Shown here one piece after another: positions 25,729 to 34,194 of a stretch of 64,000 nucleotides of DNA; the first letter of the stretch is position 1; the number at the start of each line of letters is the position of its first letter. The notes below the pieces were generated by a model. That model did not search any database and had not been told where the DNA came from. It was given only the letters and a program-made list of their open reading frames with translations. The position numbers were made by a program, and so were the translations under genes. Where the stretch lies: positions 248,001 to 312,000 of the forward strand of contig CAVWFB010000003.1 in the NCBI GenBank assembly GCA_963754265.1, read 5' to 3'. This stretch comes from AC-32 sp963754265. Its GTDB lineage: Bacteria; Actinomycetota; Thermoleophilia; Gaiellales; Gaiellaceae.

Positions 25729-26771
25729 TGCTGACCCTCGGCGAGGAACTTGACGAGAGCCGCGATCTGCGCCGTTGGCAGCGCGCTGAACGTCTTCGGC
25801 ATGACCCCCTTCGGGTAGCGGGGCGCGACGTAGGCGTCCGGGTCGACGATCGACTCACGGATGAAAGCCTGCAAAGGCTTGTTCGCGCGCGCCGCCTCGG
25901 TGCGCAGCTGATCAAGGTCGGGGCCGACGGTTCCCGTCGAGCCCGCCGGCTTGAACGTGTGACAGCCGTCGCAGCCGTTCGAGACGAACAGCGCCTTGCC
26001 GGAGGGGCCGCCGGAAGCGCCGCCGCCGCCGGCGCCCCTGGTCTGGCTCGCAGCCCACTGACGGAACTTCGACGTCGTCATCACCTCCGACTGCGAGCGC
26101 ATGAGCGCGTGGCCGAGACCACAGAGCTCCGTGCAGATCACCGGATAGGTGCCGAGGCGCTTCGGGGTGATGATCAGCCGCGTGATCAGGCCCGGGACGG
26201 CGTCCTGCTTCTGGCTGAACTCGGGCACCCAGAACGAGTGGATCACATCGAGCGACGTCAGCCGCAGCTTGACGGTCTTGTTGACGGGCAGGCGTAGCGT
26301 CGACGAAGTCGCGTTGTGGTAGCCCGGGTACTTGAAGAGCCACGCGAACTGCTGGGCCACGACGTCGACGACGAGCGGCCTGAGCGGGTCGCGCGCCGTC
26401 CCCGCTGACGCACGCGGCACGCGTTCGTTCTGGGTGAGAATGACCGCGCTGAGAATCGAGATCGAGGTGACGAGCACGGCCGGCACCGCCGTCCAGACGA
26501 TCTCGAGGCCGGTGTGCCCGTGCACCGGCGGGCCGTCCGAGTCGTCGTCCGGGCCGACACGGAACTTGAGGACGGCGTACACGATCACCGCCGCGACGAG
26601 CGCGAAGATGGCGATGCAGATCACGGTCACGAACCAGAAGAGGAAGTCGATCCGGTCGGCCTGCTTGCTCGCCGGATCGGGCAGCCACGGCACCAGGAGC
26701 GCGACCGCGGCGGCACCTGCGCCGAACACGACTCCGAGCCCGACCAGCTGGAAGATCGATCCCCTGCGCAC
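25725..26771 (-). CDS. ctaC: Cytochrome c oxidase subunit II with fused cytochrome c (caa3 type)
   Basis: The 348-aa subunit carries the CuA centre and its own heme c. Membrane segments are near 8-30, 43-70 and 92-113. CuA ligands are visible as His178, Cys213, Cys217, His221 and Met224. A Gly/Ala linker leads to a cytochrome c domain with CDGCH at 267-271 and a late Met in GVMPKTF. It is the first gene of the operon ctaC-ctaD-Usp-ctaE-Usp. The fused heme defines a caa3 enzyme that accepts electrons directly from a cytochrome or the bc complex. Confidence 0.95.
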   Translation of the reverse strand: MRRGSIFQLVGLGVVFGAGAAAVALLVPWLPDPASKQADRIDFLFWFVTVICIAIFALVAAVIVYAVLKFRVGPDDDSDGPPVHGHTGLEIVWTAVPAVLVTSISILSAVILTQNERVPRASAGTARDPLRPLVVDVVAQQFAWLFKYPGYHNATSSTLRLPVNKTVKLRLTSLDVIHSFWVPEFSQKQDAVPGLITRLIITPKRLGTYPVICTELCGLGHALMRSQSEVMTTSKFRQWAASQTRGAGGGGASGGPSGKALFVSNGCDGCHTFKPAGSTGTVGPDLDQLRTEAARANKPLQAFIRESIVDPDAYVAPRYPKGVMPKTFSALPTAQIAALVKFLAEGQQ

Positions 26772-26913
26772 CGGGGCCGAGACTACTCGACGCGGAGGCG
26801 GAGTAGGGAGGGAAGCGAACGCCCGCTCGAGGTAGCTCGAAACTCCTGCAACGAGCGAGGTTCAGGCTGGGTCGGAAATGGGTACGAGGTGTCGGCAAAC
26901 ACAAGGAGGTTTG

Positions 26914-27141
26914 ATGGGACTCGGAGTAAGCATTCTGCTGATCGCCGCCGGCGCGATCCTGGCCTTCGCGGTCAACAAGGAGGTCTCGGGCGTCGACATT
27001 CAGACGATCGGGTGGATCCTGCTGATCGTGGGGATTGTCGGGGGCGTGATTTCGATGATCTTCTGGTCGTCGTGGGCGGGCCCCGGCTATTGGTCGCGAC
27101 GCCGCGGCTACGTCGAGGACGCGCCGCCGCCCGGCTACTAG
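26914..27141 (+). CDS. Small two-helix membrane protein (DUF6458-like)
   Basis: The product is 75 aa from ATG 26914 behind a good AAGGAGG ribosome site. Two membrane helices (about GLGVSILLIAAGAILAFAV and IGWILLIVGIVGGVISMIF) are joined by a short outside loop, and the C-terminal tail is Arg/Pro/Tyr-rich. It matches the pattern of the actinobacterial DUF6458 family. An in-frame upstream start at 26878 is less likely given the ribosome site. Function is unknown. Confidence 0.75.
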   Translation: MGLGVSILLIAAGAILAFAVNKEVSGVDIQTIGWILLIVGIVGGVISMIFWSSWAGPGYWSRRRGYVEDAPPPGY

Positions 27142-27232
27142 ATCGATTCGAACAGTGCGAGGACCCGGGGCGGCCGCAAGGCCGCTCCGGCGTTTGGAGA
27201 CCCGGGAGCGCGGAGAGATTCCCACCGGGGAC

Positions 27233-27979
27233 ATGCCGGCTCGTCTGGAATCCGAGGAACGGGCTCTACAGATGCTCGAGCGTGCTCTGCGCGAGCTGGC
27301 CGAGTCGGATGCGCGCAAGAACGATTTCGTCGCCGTCGCCTCGCACGAGCTCCGCACCCCGATCTCGGTCGTCCACGGAATCGCGGCCACGCTCCACCTG
27401 CGAGGCGACGAGCTCGAGCCCGAGCAGGTGCACGAGCTCCGAGCGACGTTGTTCGAGCAGACCGAGCGCCTGCGCGACCTCGCCGACCAGTTGCTCGACC
27501 TCTCGCGGATCGACTCCCGGCCGTTGCTCCTGCAGCCCGAGCCGTTTCGCCCGCGAGAGCGGCTGGACGAACTCTTGCCGCGGATCGCCGCCGGGCGACT
27601 CGAGGACATCGAGGTGAGGGTCGACCCCGAGCACGAGCTGACGACCGATGCGCTCGCCTTCGAGCGGGTGACCGCGAATTTGATCCTGAATGCGCTCAGA
27701 TACGGGCGGCCCCCGGTCGAGGTCAGCTCCGTCAGCTCGAAGGAGTACCGCCTCGTGGTCGAGGATCACGGCGACGGAGTCGCACCGGAGTTCGTGCCTC
27801 GCCTGTTCCAGCGCTTCAGCCGCGGAGACGAGGCGCAGCGCCAGGGACTTCCCGGCGCCGGGCTCGGGCTCGCCATCGCTTCGGCCTACGCGAGAGCGGT
27901 CGGGGGCGAGCTGCGCTACGACCGGGCGACTCCGTGCGGCGCCCGCTTCACGTTCACGCTGCCGGAAGCTCGAACGTGA
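27233..27979 (+). CDS. Soluble sensor histidine kinase core
   Basis: About 248 aa if ATG 27233 is used; GTG 27155 would add 26 residues. There is no membrane segment or input domain beyond a short coiled coil. The H-box is DFVAVASHELRTPISVVHG, the N-box NLILNALRYG, and G-boxes follow as EDHGDGVAP and GAGLGLAIA. It lacks an adjacent response regulator. Its 3' end overlaps the next (convergent) kinase gene by 26 bp. Confidence 0.83.
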   Translation: MPARLESEERALQMLERALRELAESDARKNDFVAVASHELRTPISVVHGIAATLHLRGDELEPEQVHELRATLFEQTERLRDLADQLLDLSRIDSRPLLLQPEPFRPRERLDELLPRIAAGRLEDIEVRVDPEHELTTDALAFERVTANLILNALRYGRPPVEVSSVSSKEYRLVVEDHGDGVAPEFVPRLFQRFSRGDEAQRQGLPGAGLGLAIASAYARAVGGELRYDRATPCGARFTFTLPEART

Positions 27980-30662
27980 AGAGCGAGCCGTCGCGCTCCC
28001 TCGACTCGACCCAGATCGTCCCGTTCATCCGCCGCACGAGCTCACGGCAGATGTAGAGACCGAGCCCCGTGCCGCCGACGCCGCGCGTGAGGTTCGGGTC
28101 GACCCGGTAGAACTTCTCGAAGATCCGCCTCTGCTCCCCCTGCGCGATCCCGAGGCCGCGGTCACGGACGCTGAAACGCAGCGCGTGATCGCGCCTGGCC
28201 ACCTCGACCTCGACGGAACCGCCGTCGGGCGAGTACTTGATCGCATTGTCGACGAGGTTGGTCAGCACCTGGCGCACCTTGTCGGGGTCGGCCGCGACGG
28301 GTGGCAGGTCCGGCTCCAGCTTCAGTGAGAGCTCGATGTCGGTCGGGAGGTGCAGCCGCGCGACGTCGACCACGGTGCGGGTCAGCTCCTCGGCGTCGTA
28401 GCTGCCGATGGTGATCGGCAGGCGGTCGGCGTCGAGCTTGCTCGCCCACAGGATGTCGTTCACGGTTCGCGCGAGCCGGTCCGACTCGCCGGAGATCATC
28501 GCCAGGAGCCGCTCGCGCTGCGCGTCGTCGAGCCGCAGGTCGTCTCGCTGGAGCGTCAGCGCCGCTCCATAGATCGCCGCGAGCGGGGTCCGCAGCTCGT
28601 GCGAGACCGTCGAGACGAAATCCGCCCTCAGCTCCTCCAGCACCCGCTCCTCGGTCAGGTCCCGGAACGCGTAGACGGTTCCGTCCCCGAAGTCGGCGCC
28701 GACGATCGAGAGCCAGAGCTCCCGGTCGGGAAGCTGCAACGGCAGGGTCTCGGCCCGGACGGCGGCTGCAGGCGCGCGTGTCACGGGCACACGGTCCACG
28801 ATCAGCGCCCAGCCCGGGATCGCGTCGGCAGCGGCGCGTCCCACGACCTCGTTCGCGCCCAGAAAGGTCATCGCCTCCGCAGCGCGGTTCCAGTGACGAA
28901 CGAGCCCGTCCGCGTCGATCAGGAACACGCCGTCGGCGACGTGCTCGAGGACGCGGGCCGCGTCGCCGCGTCGCTCCGCCTCGTCGAAGAGCCGGGCATT
29001 GTCCACCGCGACCGCCACCCGCCGCCCCAGCTCTTCCGCGGTCGCGAGGTCCTCGGGCCCGTAGAGTCGCTCGGGCCGGTCCGAGAGCAGGGTCAGGGCG
29101 CCGAGCACCCGCCCGCGCGCCATGAGCGGGAGGGAGATCGACGAGGTCATCCCGATCTCCCGAAGCCCAGCAAGCCGCTTCTGGTCGCCTCCGCTCGCCT
29201 CCCGGAGATGGTCTTCGGTGACCTCGCGGATCAGCTCGGGCCGCCCGGTGCGGATGACGTAGCCCGGGCCGTGGAGTGCCTCGAGGGTCGGCGGAAACCG
29301 TTCGCGGAAGGCAGGGTCTTCGGCCAGCCGCTCCGGGTCGGAGTGCGCGACGGCCAAGCGCTCGAGGCGGCCCGAGGGGTCGACGATGTCGATCAGGCAC
29401 CAGTTCCCGAGGTACGGCACGGCGAGCGTGCTCAAGCGCCGGAGTGCAGTCGCGTGGTCGAGCGTCGAGCCCAGCAACTCGCTCGCTTCGGCGAGGAACT
29501 CGAGCCGGCGGCTCGCAGCGCGCTCGTCCTCGTAGAGGCGCGACTGCTCGATCGCGAGCGAGACGCGGTCGGCGAGCAGCTGCAGGGTGCGCTCGTCCTG
29601 CTCGCCGAAAAGCCGCGGTTCCATCGTCCCGACGTGGAGGACGCCCAGGAGGCGGCCCTCGACGAGGAGTGGCACGCCGAGCAGCGATTTCAGCCCTTTC
29701 TGGGGCAGGAGCGGGTTGAGCAGCTCAGCCTTGCCGACATCGGGGATGAAGACCGGCCGGCGCTCCTGGGCGACCCGGCCCGCGAAGCCGCGGCCGAGTG
29801 GAACCCGAACCCGCTTGCCCGCCTCGATGTCCTCCTCGAGGCCCTCGGACCAGCGCGCGACGAGCTCCTCTCGCTTCTCGTCCAGGAGGAGCGCGACCGC
29901 GGTGTCGACGCGCATGATCCTGCGGATCCCTTGGAGAAGGTTCCTCAGGAGGCCGTCGAGGTCGAGATGCGCGAGGGCCGCCTCCGAGATGACCTCGAGG
30001 TCGCGCAGGCGAGCGACCGCCTCTTCGGCATCCGCGCGTGCCTCGCGCTCTCGCGCGAAGAGCATCGCGTTGTCCACGGCCAGCGCCGCTCGGCTCGCGA
30101 GGCCTTCCGCGAGCGCCACCTCGGCCTCGCCGTACTCGCGCTCCGACTCCGACCAGGACAGCGTCAGCGCGCCAAGGGTGTGGCCGCGGGCGACCAGCGG
30201 CACCGCCATGGCCGCGCGCGGAGCGAGCTTGGTGATCAGCTCGAGGTGCCGCTCGTCACGAACCGTCGAGGCCAGCGACTCCGGGTCGAACTCGCGGAAG
30301 ACCACCGCCTCCCCCGCGCGCAGCGCCCGCGCCGCCGGTTGCGGCGAGTCGATGGTCGGCGGATAGAGCATCCGCATCTCGCGCAGCAGGTCTTCCTTCC
30401 CGGGATCGACAGCCGCCACCGCAACCTGATGGATGGTGGCGCCGTCGCTCTCCAGGACGTCGACGATGCACCAGTCGGCCAGGGCCGGGACGGTGAGCTG
30501 CGCGACGCGAACGAGCGTCGCCTCCCAATCGAGGGAGGCCGCGAGCGCCTCGCCCGCCTCGGCAAGGAAGCGGACTCCGGCGTCGGCAGCCTCTCTGGAG
30601 GCTTGCCTGTGGGCCTCCACGTCTTCGCCTGCCGCAGATGGGATCTGTTCGCTAGTGGCCAT
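27954..30662 (-). CDS. Large GAF-GAF-GAF-PAS sensor histidine kinase
   Basis: The 902-aa soluble kinase starts at ATG 30662 (MATSEQIPSA). Domains in order are GAF (about 25-170), GAF (190-345), GAF (355-520), PAS (535-640), HisKA with FVSTVSHELRTPLAAIYG (about 650-715) and HATPase (about 760-900; NLVDNAIKYSPDGG, DRGLGIAQ, GTGLGLYI). The first and third GAF domains resemble each other (ADWCIVDV, GNWCLIDI), which suggests internal duplication. The signal is unknown. No response regulator lies nearby. Confidence 0.88.
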   Translation of the reverse strand: MATSEQIPSAAGEDVEAHRQASREAADAGVRFLAEAGEALAASLDWEATLVRVAQLTVPALADWCIVDVLESDGATIHQVAVAAVDPGKEDLLREMRMLYPPTIDSPQPAARALRAGEAVVFREFDPESLASTVRDERHLELITKLAPRAAMAVPLVARGHTLGALTLSWSESEREYGEAEVALAEGLASRAALAVDNAMLFAREREARADAEEAVARLRDLEVISEAALAHLDLDGLLRNLLQGIRRIMRVDTAVALLLDEKREELVARWSEGLEEDIEAGKRVRVPLGRGFAGRVAQERRPVFIPDVGKAELLNPLLPQKGLKSLLGVPLLVEGRLLGVLHVGTMEPRLFGEQDERTLQLLADRVSLAIEQSRLYEDERAASRRLEFLAEASELLGSTLDHATALRRLSTLAVPYLGNWCLIDIVDPSGRLERLAVAHSDPERLAEDPAFRERFPPTLEALHGPGYVIRTGRPELIREVTEDHLREASGGDQKRLAGLREIGMTSSISLPLMARGRVLGALTLLSDRPERLYGPEDLATAEELGRRVAVAVDNARLFDEAERRGDAARVLEHVADGVFLIDADGLVRHWNRAAEAMTFLGANEVVGRAAADAIPGWALIVDRVPVTRAPAAAVRAETLPLQLPDRELWLSIVGADFGDGTVYAFRDLTEERVLEELRADFVSTVSHELRTPLAAIYGAALTLQRDDLRLDDAQRERLLAMISGESDRLARTVNDILWASKLDADRLPITIGSYDAEELTRTVVDVARLHLPTDIELSLKLEPDLPPVAADPDKVRQVLTNLVDNAIKYSPDGGSVEVEVARRDHALRFSVRDRGLGIAQGEQRRIFEKFYRVDPNLTRGVGGTGLGLYICRELVRRMNGTIWVESRERDGSLFTFELPAA

Positions 30663-30778
30663 GAACGAGACCCGTTGTGACCTCCGCACTGGACGTCGGA
30701 CTCTACCCCGGCTCAGCCGCCCGCACGAGGATCCGGCTCGCGTTTGAGATCCGCAACGCTCGACGCCGCAATCGCCGG

Positions 30779-31153
30779 CTAGTCGCGGCGCGTGCCGCGC
30801 CAGGGCCCGGGCACGAAGTCGAGCACGACGTTCACGGCCCAGACGATGACGGTCGCCCAGACCAACGCCATCAGACCATGGATCTGGAAGCCGTCGATGA
30901 ACAGCGACGTGAGCCAGAGCATCACCATCGCCACGCCGAACCACACCAAGCCGAGCGTGATGAAGGCGAACGGCAGGGTGAGGGCTCGCAGGACCGGCTT
31001 GACGATCGTGTTCAGGATCCCGAACAGCGCGGCCGCCTTGATCAGCGCTCCCGCCGAGTCGGCCGTGACACCGCTCAGCACGGCCGTAACGACCGCCAGG
31101 ACGACGGCGTTCGCAAGCCAGGAGAGGAGCAGCTGCTTGGCGGCTTGAGTCAT
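30779..31153 (-). CDS. Phage holin family IV-like membrane protein
   Basis: The product is 124 aa from ATG 31153 with four membrane helices and the motifs AALFGILNTIVKPVLRALTLPFAFITLGL and FVPGPW, which place it in the widespread four-helix 'phage holin superfamily IV' (membrane protein of unknown function, not a phage marker). It overlaps the upstream gene by 4 bp, so the two are likely co-translated. Confidence 0.82.
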   Translation of the reverse strand: MTQAAKQLLLSWLANAVVLAVVTAVLSGVTADSAGALIKAAALFGILNTIVKPVLRALTLPFAFITLGLVWFGVAMVMLWLTSLFIDGFQIHGLMALVWATVIVWAVNVVLDFVPGPWRGTRRD

Positions 31154-31794
31154 CGACTCGGTGCAGAGACTCTCATGGCCGACGGATGCAGGAGCGGGAC
31201 CACGGGCAGCCAATCCCTGCGAAGCACCGACAGGAGCGAGGGAGGCGTGATCGCCACCGCCGTCCCGCCGGCCGGCCGGCGACCGCCTCGCAGATACCCG
31301 CCGGGCGTCCACCTCAGGAGCTCCCGGCCGAGCACGAGGAACGGCTCGCGCCGGTGAAGCACGAAGGCACCGTCGGGAAGCTCGTCGAACGCCACCTCGT
31401 GGTGGCGCTGGGCCCGCGTGCCGGGAACGACGCGCTCGCCGTGGAGCTGGGCGTCGATCGCGTCGGCTCCGGCCTGCCCGGGGTGAAGGTCGTTCCAAAT
31501 GGCGGTCAGGCGGACGTAGTCCTCGCGCCGGCACTCCGCGCAGGGCCGGTGCCCGGCGGCGAAGGCGGTCGCCTCGTCGAGGAAGAACAGCTCCGTGTAG
31601 CGCCCCGGCTGCATGAGCCGTCGCCGGTGCCGAGCGCGAAACCGTAGGCGGCAGGCGATCCAGCGCTTGCCGCTGTAGCTGCGGCGGATTCTCCCCTCGG
31701 CATCGTGCAAGGAGCCGCGGTTGCCGTAGAGGAGACCCCGCTCCGGGGTCGCAACCAGCCGGCTGAGCGGCGTGACGCGGTTCTGCAGCGGCAT
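31150..31794 (-). CDS. Uncharacterised protein with CxxC-type motif
   Basis: The 214-aa soluble protein has no signal peptide. It contains LLYGNRGSLHD, a basic RLRFRARHRR segment, GRYTELFFLDEATAFAAGHRPCAECRR and VLHRREPFLVLG. The RPCAECRR segment resembles Ada-like or other small metal-binding sites. It matches a recurrent uncharacterised bacterial family whose function I do not know. It overlaps the holin-like gene. Confidence 0.6.
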   Translation of the reverse strand: MPLQNRVTPLSRLVATPERGLLYGNRGSLHDAEGRIRRSYSGKRWIACRLRFRARHRRRLMQPGRYTELFFLDEATAFAAGHRPCAECRREDYVRLTAIWNDLHPGQAGADAIDAQLHGERVVPGTRAQRHHEVAFDELPDGAFVLHRREPFLVLGRELLRWTPGGYLRGGRRPAGGTAVAITPPSLLSVLRRDWLPVVPLLHPSAMRVSAPSR

Positions 31795-31854
31795 CGACCG
31801 ATGAGTCTCTACGTTGCCGCCGGTCTACACCTCGGACGCGGAAAGGGGAGAGCG

Positions 31855-32584
31855 ATGCCGAACCACAAGATCGGAACGCGCGAGGAGTGGTCTGCGGCGC
31901 GCGCGAAGCTGCTGGAGCGAGAGCAGGAGCTCGGCCGGCTCGACGAAGAGCTGGAGAAGCAGCGCAAGGAGCTGCCGTGGGTACCGGTCGAGAAGGAGTA
32001 CACGCTCGACACCGAGGAGGGGAAGAAGACGTTGGTCGAGCTGTTCGACGGCCGGTCGCAGCTTCTGATCTACCACCTCATGTTCGGCCCGTCCTACGAA
32101 GCCGCCTGTCCCGGTTGCACCGGCCTGGCCGACCACTTGGACGCGGCGCTCGTCCACATGAACAACCGTGACGTGACCTTGATGTGCATCTCGCGCGCGC
32201 CCATCGAGAAGCTGAGCGCATACAGGCAGCGGATGGGGTGGACGTTCCCGTGGGCCTCGTCGTTTGCGAGCGACTTCAACTTCGACTTCGACTTCTCGCG
32301 CAGCGACGACGGAGATGCAGACCGGCGAGCTCGCAAAGGAGATCGCGGAAGCGCCCGACTGGCTCAAGGACTGGGCCGACAGCGTCGGGACCGATCTGGC
32401 CTCCGGGATGGCCGAATCACCCGGCTGGAGCGTCTTCGCCCGCGAGAACGGAAGCGTCTACCACACGTACTCGCGCACCGCGCCCGACCGCTTCCTGCTC
32501 TCGCCCTACTACGCCCAGCTGTTGGACCAGGTCCCGGCCGGGCGCGACGTCGACTTCCCGCTTCGCCGCCACGACGAGTACTGA
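31855..32584 (+). pseudogene. DUF899 (thioredoxin-fold) protein, frameshifted
   Basis: Frame 1 from ATG 31855 gives MPNHKIGTREEW and ELPWVPVEKEY, then FGPSYEAACPGCTGLADH and WTFPWASSFASDFNFDF, the hallmark of DUF899 proteins. The frame breaks near 32307-32312. Frame 2 then continues from EMQTGELAKEIAEAP to GWSVFARENGSVYHTYSR and ends QVPAGRDVDFPLRRHDEY. One extra base explains the change. The 3' 105 bp recur 316 bp downstream. Confidence 0.75.
32479..32583. repeat. Direct repeat, copy 1: 3' end of DUF899 gene
   Basis: These 105 bp encode the last 34 or so residues of the DUF899 protein. They match 32795-32900 with only about half a dozen substitutions and a 1-bp insertion. Confidence 0.8.
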
Positions 32585-33014
32585 CGGAGCCGGATTCGAT
32601 GGAGAGTAAGAAGTGGGGCCTAGCCAAGACCGCAGTTGGCCAGAACTGAGACCTGTTTTGGCGTCTTGCCCCCAAGCGCCACCGCATCGGCCCCACTCGT
32701 CAAGGCTCCCAGACTTGGCGTACTCCTGTCCATGGGCCATCCGGCCCATCTTCCTTCTCAAGGGGCCTAGCGGACACAAGTTCGTAGGTTGAATCGCGCC
32801 CGACCGCTTCCTGCTCTCGCCCTACTAACGCCCAGCTGCTCGACCAGGTCCCGAACGGGCGCGACGCCGACTTCCCGCTTCGCCGCCACGACGAGTACTG
32901 AGGCACGAAAAGGCGGATTTCCGATGCCAAGACGATCGGAACCTGTCAGTGCCGATGGCTGCGGCCGGCGGGCGACGATTGCGATGCCAGATGGTGGGAT
33001 CTACGATCTCTGCC
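32585..33014. other. Intergenic stretch with a duplicated gene tail
   Basis: Between the DUF899 gene and the coiled-coil gene there are 430 bp. Positions 32585-32794 are a spacer with no gene I can support; short GGGGCCTAGC-like words recur near 32613 and 32761. Positions 32795-32900 are the second copy of the DUF899 3' end. The remaining 110 bp are the leader of the next gene. Confidence 0.6.
32795..32900. repeat. Direct repeat, copy 2: orphan DUF899 tail
   Basis: This is a near-copy of 32479-32583 but with an extra A (CTACTAACGCC), which puts a stop codon after CCCTAC. It is not translated as part of a complete gene and is probably left over from an unequal duplication. Confidence 0.8.
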
Positions 33015-33539
33015 GTGAGCGAGTACCAGCAGACGACGGGGCGCTCGACGAGCGACTGGGACGAGCTTCGTACACGGATCGCCCAGCTCGAAGGGGAGCT
33101 GGAGCAGCACCGCGAACACGAGGAGCTCGTGACCAAGACGCTCATTTCAGCGACGGGTCACGCCACCGCGATCCGGGAGAGTGCGCGGCGAGAAGCCGAG
33201 CTGACTCTGCGCAAGGCTCGAGCCGAGGCAGAGAAGAGGATGACGGGGGTCGAGCGAGAGCGGGACGACGCAAGAAATGAGTTGCTGCGACTGCGTCGGA
33301 TCACAGAGCAGATGCGGAGAGGTCTCTCGGAGTTCTTGACCGCAAAAGTTGAAGAGCTCCGGCTCGAAGGTGAGGAAGGCGTGCCGGCTTCAGGGCAGAG
33401 TCAGGAGCTCGACGCGGTGCTTGGAAGCGCTGTCGAGGAGCGGGGATCCCCGCCCGAGCCTACTTCGCAGGAACGAGCGGAGATTCGGGCGCGGGGCGGA
33501 CACGGGTCGAGCAGCAGGTCGCCCGATGGCTTGCCATAG
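33015..33539 (+). CDS. DivIVA-like coiled-coil protein
   Basis: About 174 aa from GTG 33015. The middle is a long heptad-rich coil (RTRIAQLEGELEQHREHEEL ... ESARREAELTLRKARAEAEKR), ending with MRRGLSEFLTAKVEEL, then a disordered acidic/polar tail. The Ala/Glu/Arg pattern is that of DivIVA/Wag31-type filament proteins, without a clear N-terminal DivIVA lobe. It lies just upstream of the EPS operon and resembles the products at 33745 and 38803. Confidence 0.65.
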   Translation: MSEYQQTTGRSTSDWDELRTRIAQLEGELEQHREHEELVTKTLISATGHATAIRESARREAELTLRKARAEAEKRMTGVERERDDARNELLRLRRITEQMRRGLSEFLTAKVEELRLEGEEGVPASGQSQELDAVLGSAVEERGSPPEPTSQERAEIRARGGHGSSSRSPDGLP

Positions 33540-33578
33540 GGGTCGTCCTGTGGTCCGGCCTGCCGCGTTGGTGCGAGC

Positions 33579-33788
33579 GTGATACCGGTTCTCGCAGGCC
33601 TCTGGGCGCTGGTCGGAGCTCTGGCCCTCGTTTGGCTCGTCGCGAGCAGGAGGTTGCGCCTCACGCGTCAGCGGCGGCCCGCGAAGTCCCAATCGACTGC
33701 TCGGGCCGCGGGTGACCTCGACGCGGAGTGGATCTACGGAGATCGTGCCGAACGGAAGCCTCAGGCGAGACCTCGAGAGGCTGAATGA
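33579..33788 (+). CDS. Short membrane-anchor ORF upstream of coiled-coil gene
   Basis: This 69-aa ORF from GTG 33579 has one clear membrane helix (IPVLAGLWALVGALALVWLVA) and a basic tail (RRLRLTRQRR). It overlaps the next coiled-coil ORF in a +1 frame. It could be a separate anchor protein, or the N-terminus of one anchored coiled-coil protein broken by a single extra base. Confidence 0.45.
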   Translation: MIPVLAGLWALVGALALVWLVASRRLRLTRQRRPAKSQSTARAAGDLDAEWIYGDRAERKPQARPREAE

Positions 33789-34056
33789 GGAGGCCACGCT
33801 CGAGGCCGAGGCGATCGTGAGGGACGCGGAGCTGAAAGCCCGCGAGATCCTGGCCGCGGCCGAGCGGGCCCGCAGTCGGGTCGAGGCTGAGCTCGCCCGT
33901 GAACAGGCCCAGATGGCCGAGAAGAGCAAGAAGCTCTCTGAGTTCCTCTCAAACGCGCTCGAGGAAGTCGAGCGCGCGTCGGCGAACGGTCGAGCGAGCG
34001 CCCACGATCTGGATGAGTTGGAAGCGCTGCGCGAGGAGTTGCGCAGCACGGAATAA
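33745..34056 (+). CDS. DivIVA-like coiled-coil protein
   Basis: About 103 aa if GTG 33745 is used (GGAG ribosome site); GTG 33712 would add 11 residues. Nearly all of it is coiled coil (RRDLERLNEEATLEAEAIVR ... ARSRVEAELAREQAQM). The C-terminus KSKKLSEFL...ALEEVERASANG...LEALREELRSTE is clearly homologous to the C-terminus of the protein encoded at 38803-39348. It lies directly upstream of the EPS promoter. Confidence 0.7.
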   Translation: MPNGSLRRDLERLNEEATLEAEAIVRDAELKAREILAAAERARSRVEAELAREQAQMAEKSKKLSEFLSNALEEVERASANGRASAHDLDELEALREELRSTE

Positions 34057-34112
34057 CGCCTCGGCGCGGCCGGCTAGTGGTAAGGCTTTGGTTAAGGCTT
34101 TCAACCAAGCAC

Positions 34113-34142
34113 TTGCCTCGTTTGGACAGGCCCGCTTATATA
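34113..34142 (+). promoter_or_regulatory. Sigma70-like promoter for the EPS operon
   Basis: TTGCCT (34113-34118) and TATATA (34137-34142) are separated by 18 bp, 53 bp before the start codon at 34195. The -10 box is unusually AT-rich for this genome. A direct repeat of TAAGGCTTT lies just upstream (about 34081 and 34093) and could be an operator half-site; that part is inference. Confidence 0.5.
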
Positions 34143-34194
34143 GACGCTGAACGTCCAACCGTCATTGGCGTTCGACATAAGGGAGAGAAGAGGG

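Noticed and set aside
22943..25915. One 990-codon open frame covering ctaD
   Set aside because: Only its last 284 codons (from GTG 23794) look like protein; the rest is an Arg/Ala/Pro-rich antiparallel shadow of ctaD.
30779..31153. Prophage lysis gene
   Set aside because: The 'holin' name is a family label; there are no other phage genes nearby and the family is common in chromosomes.
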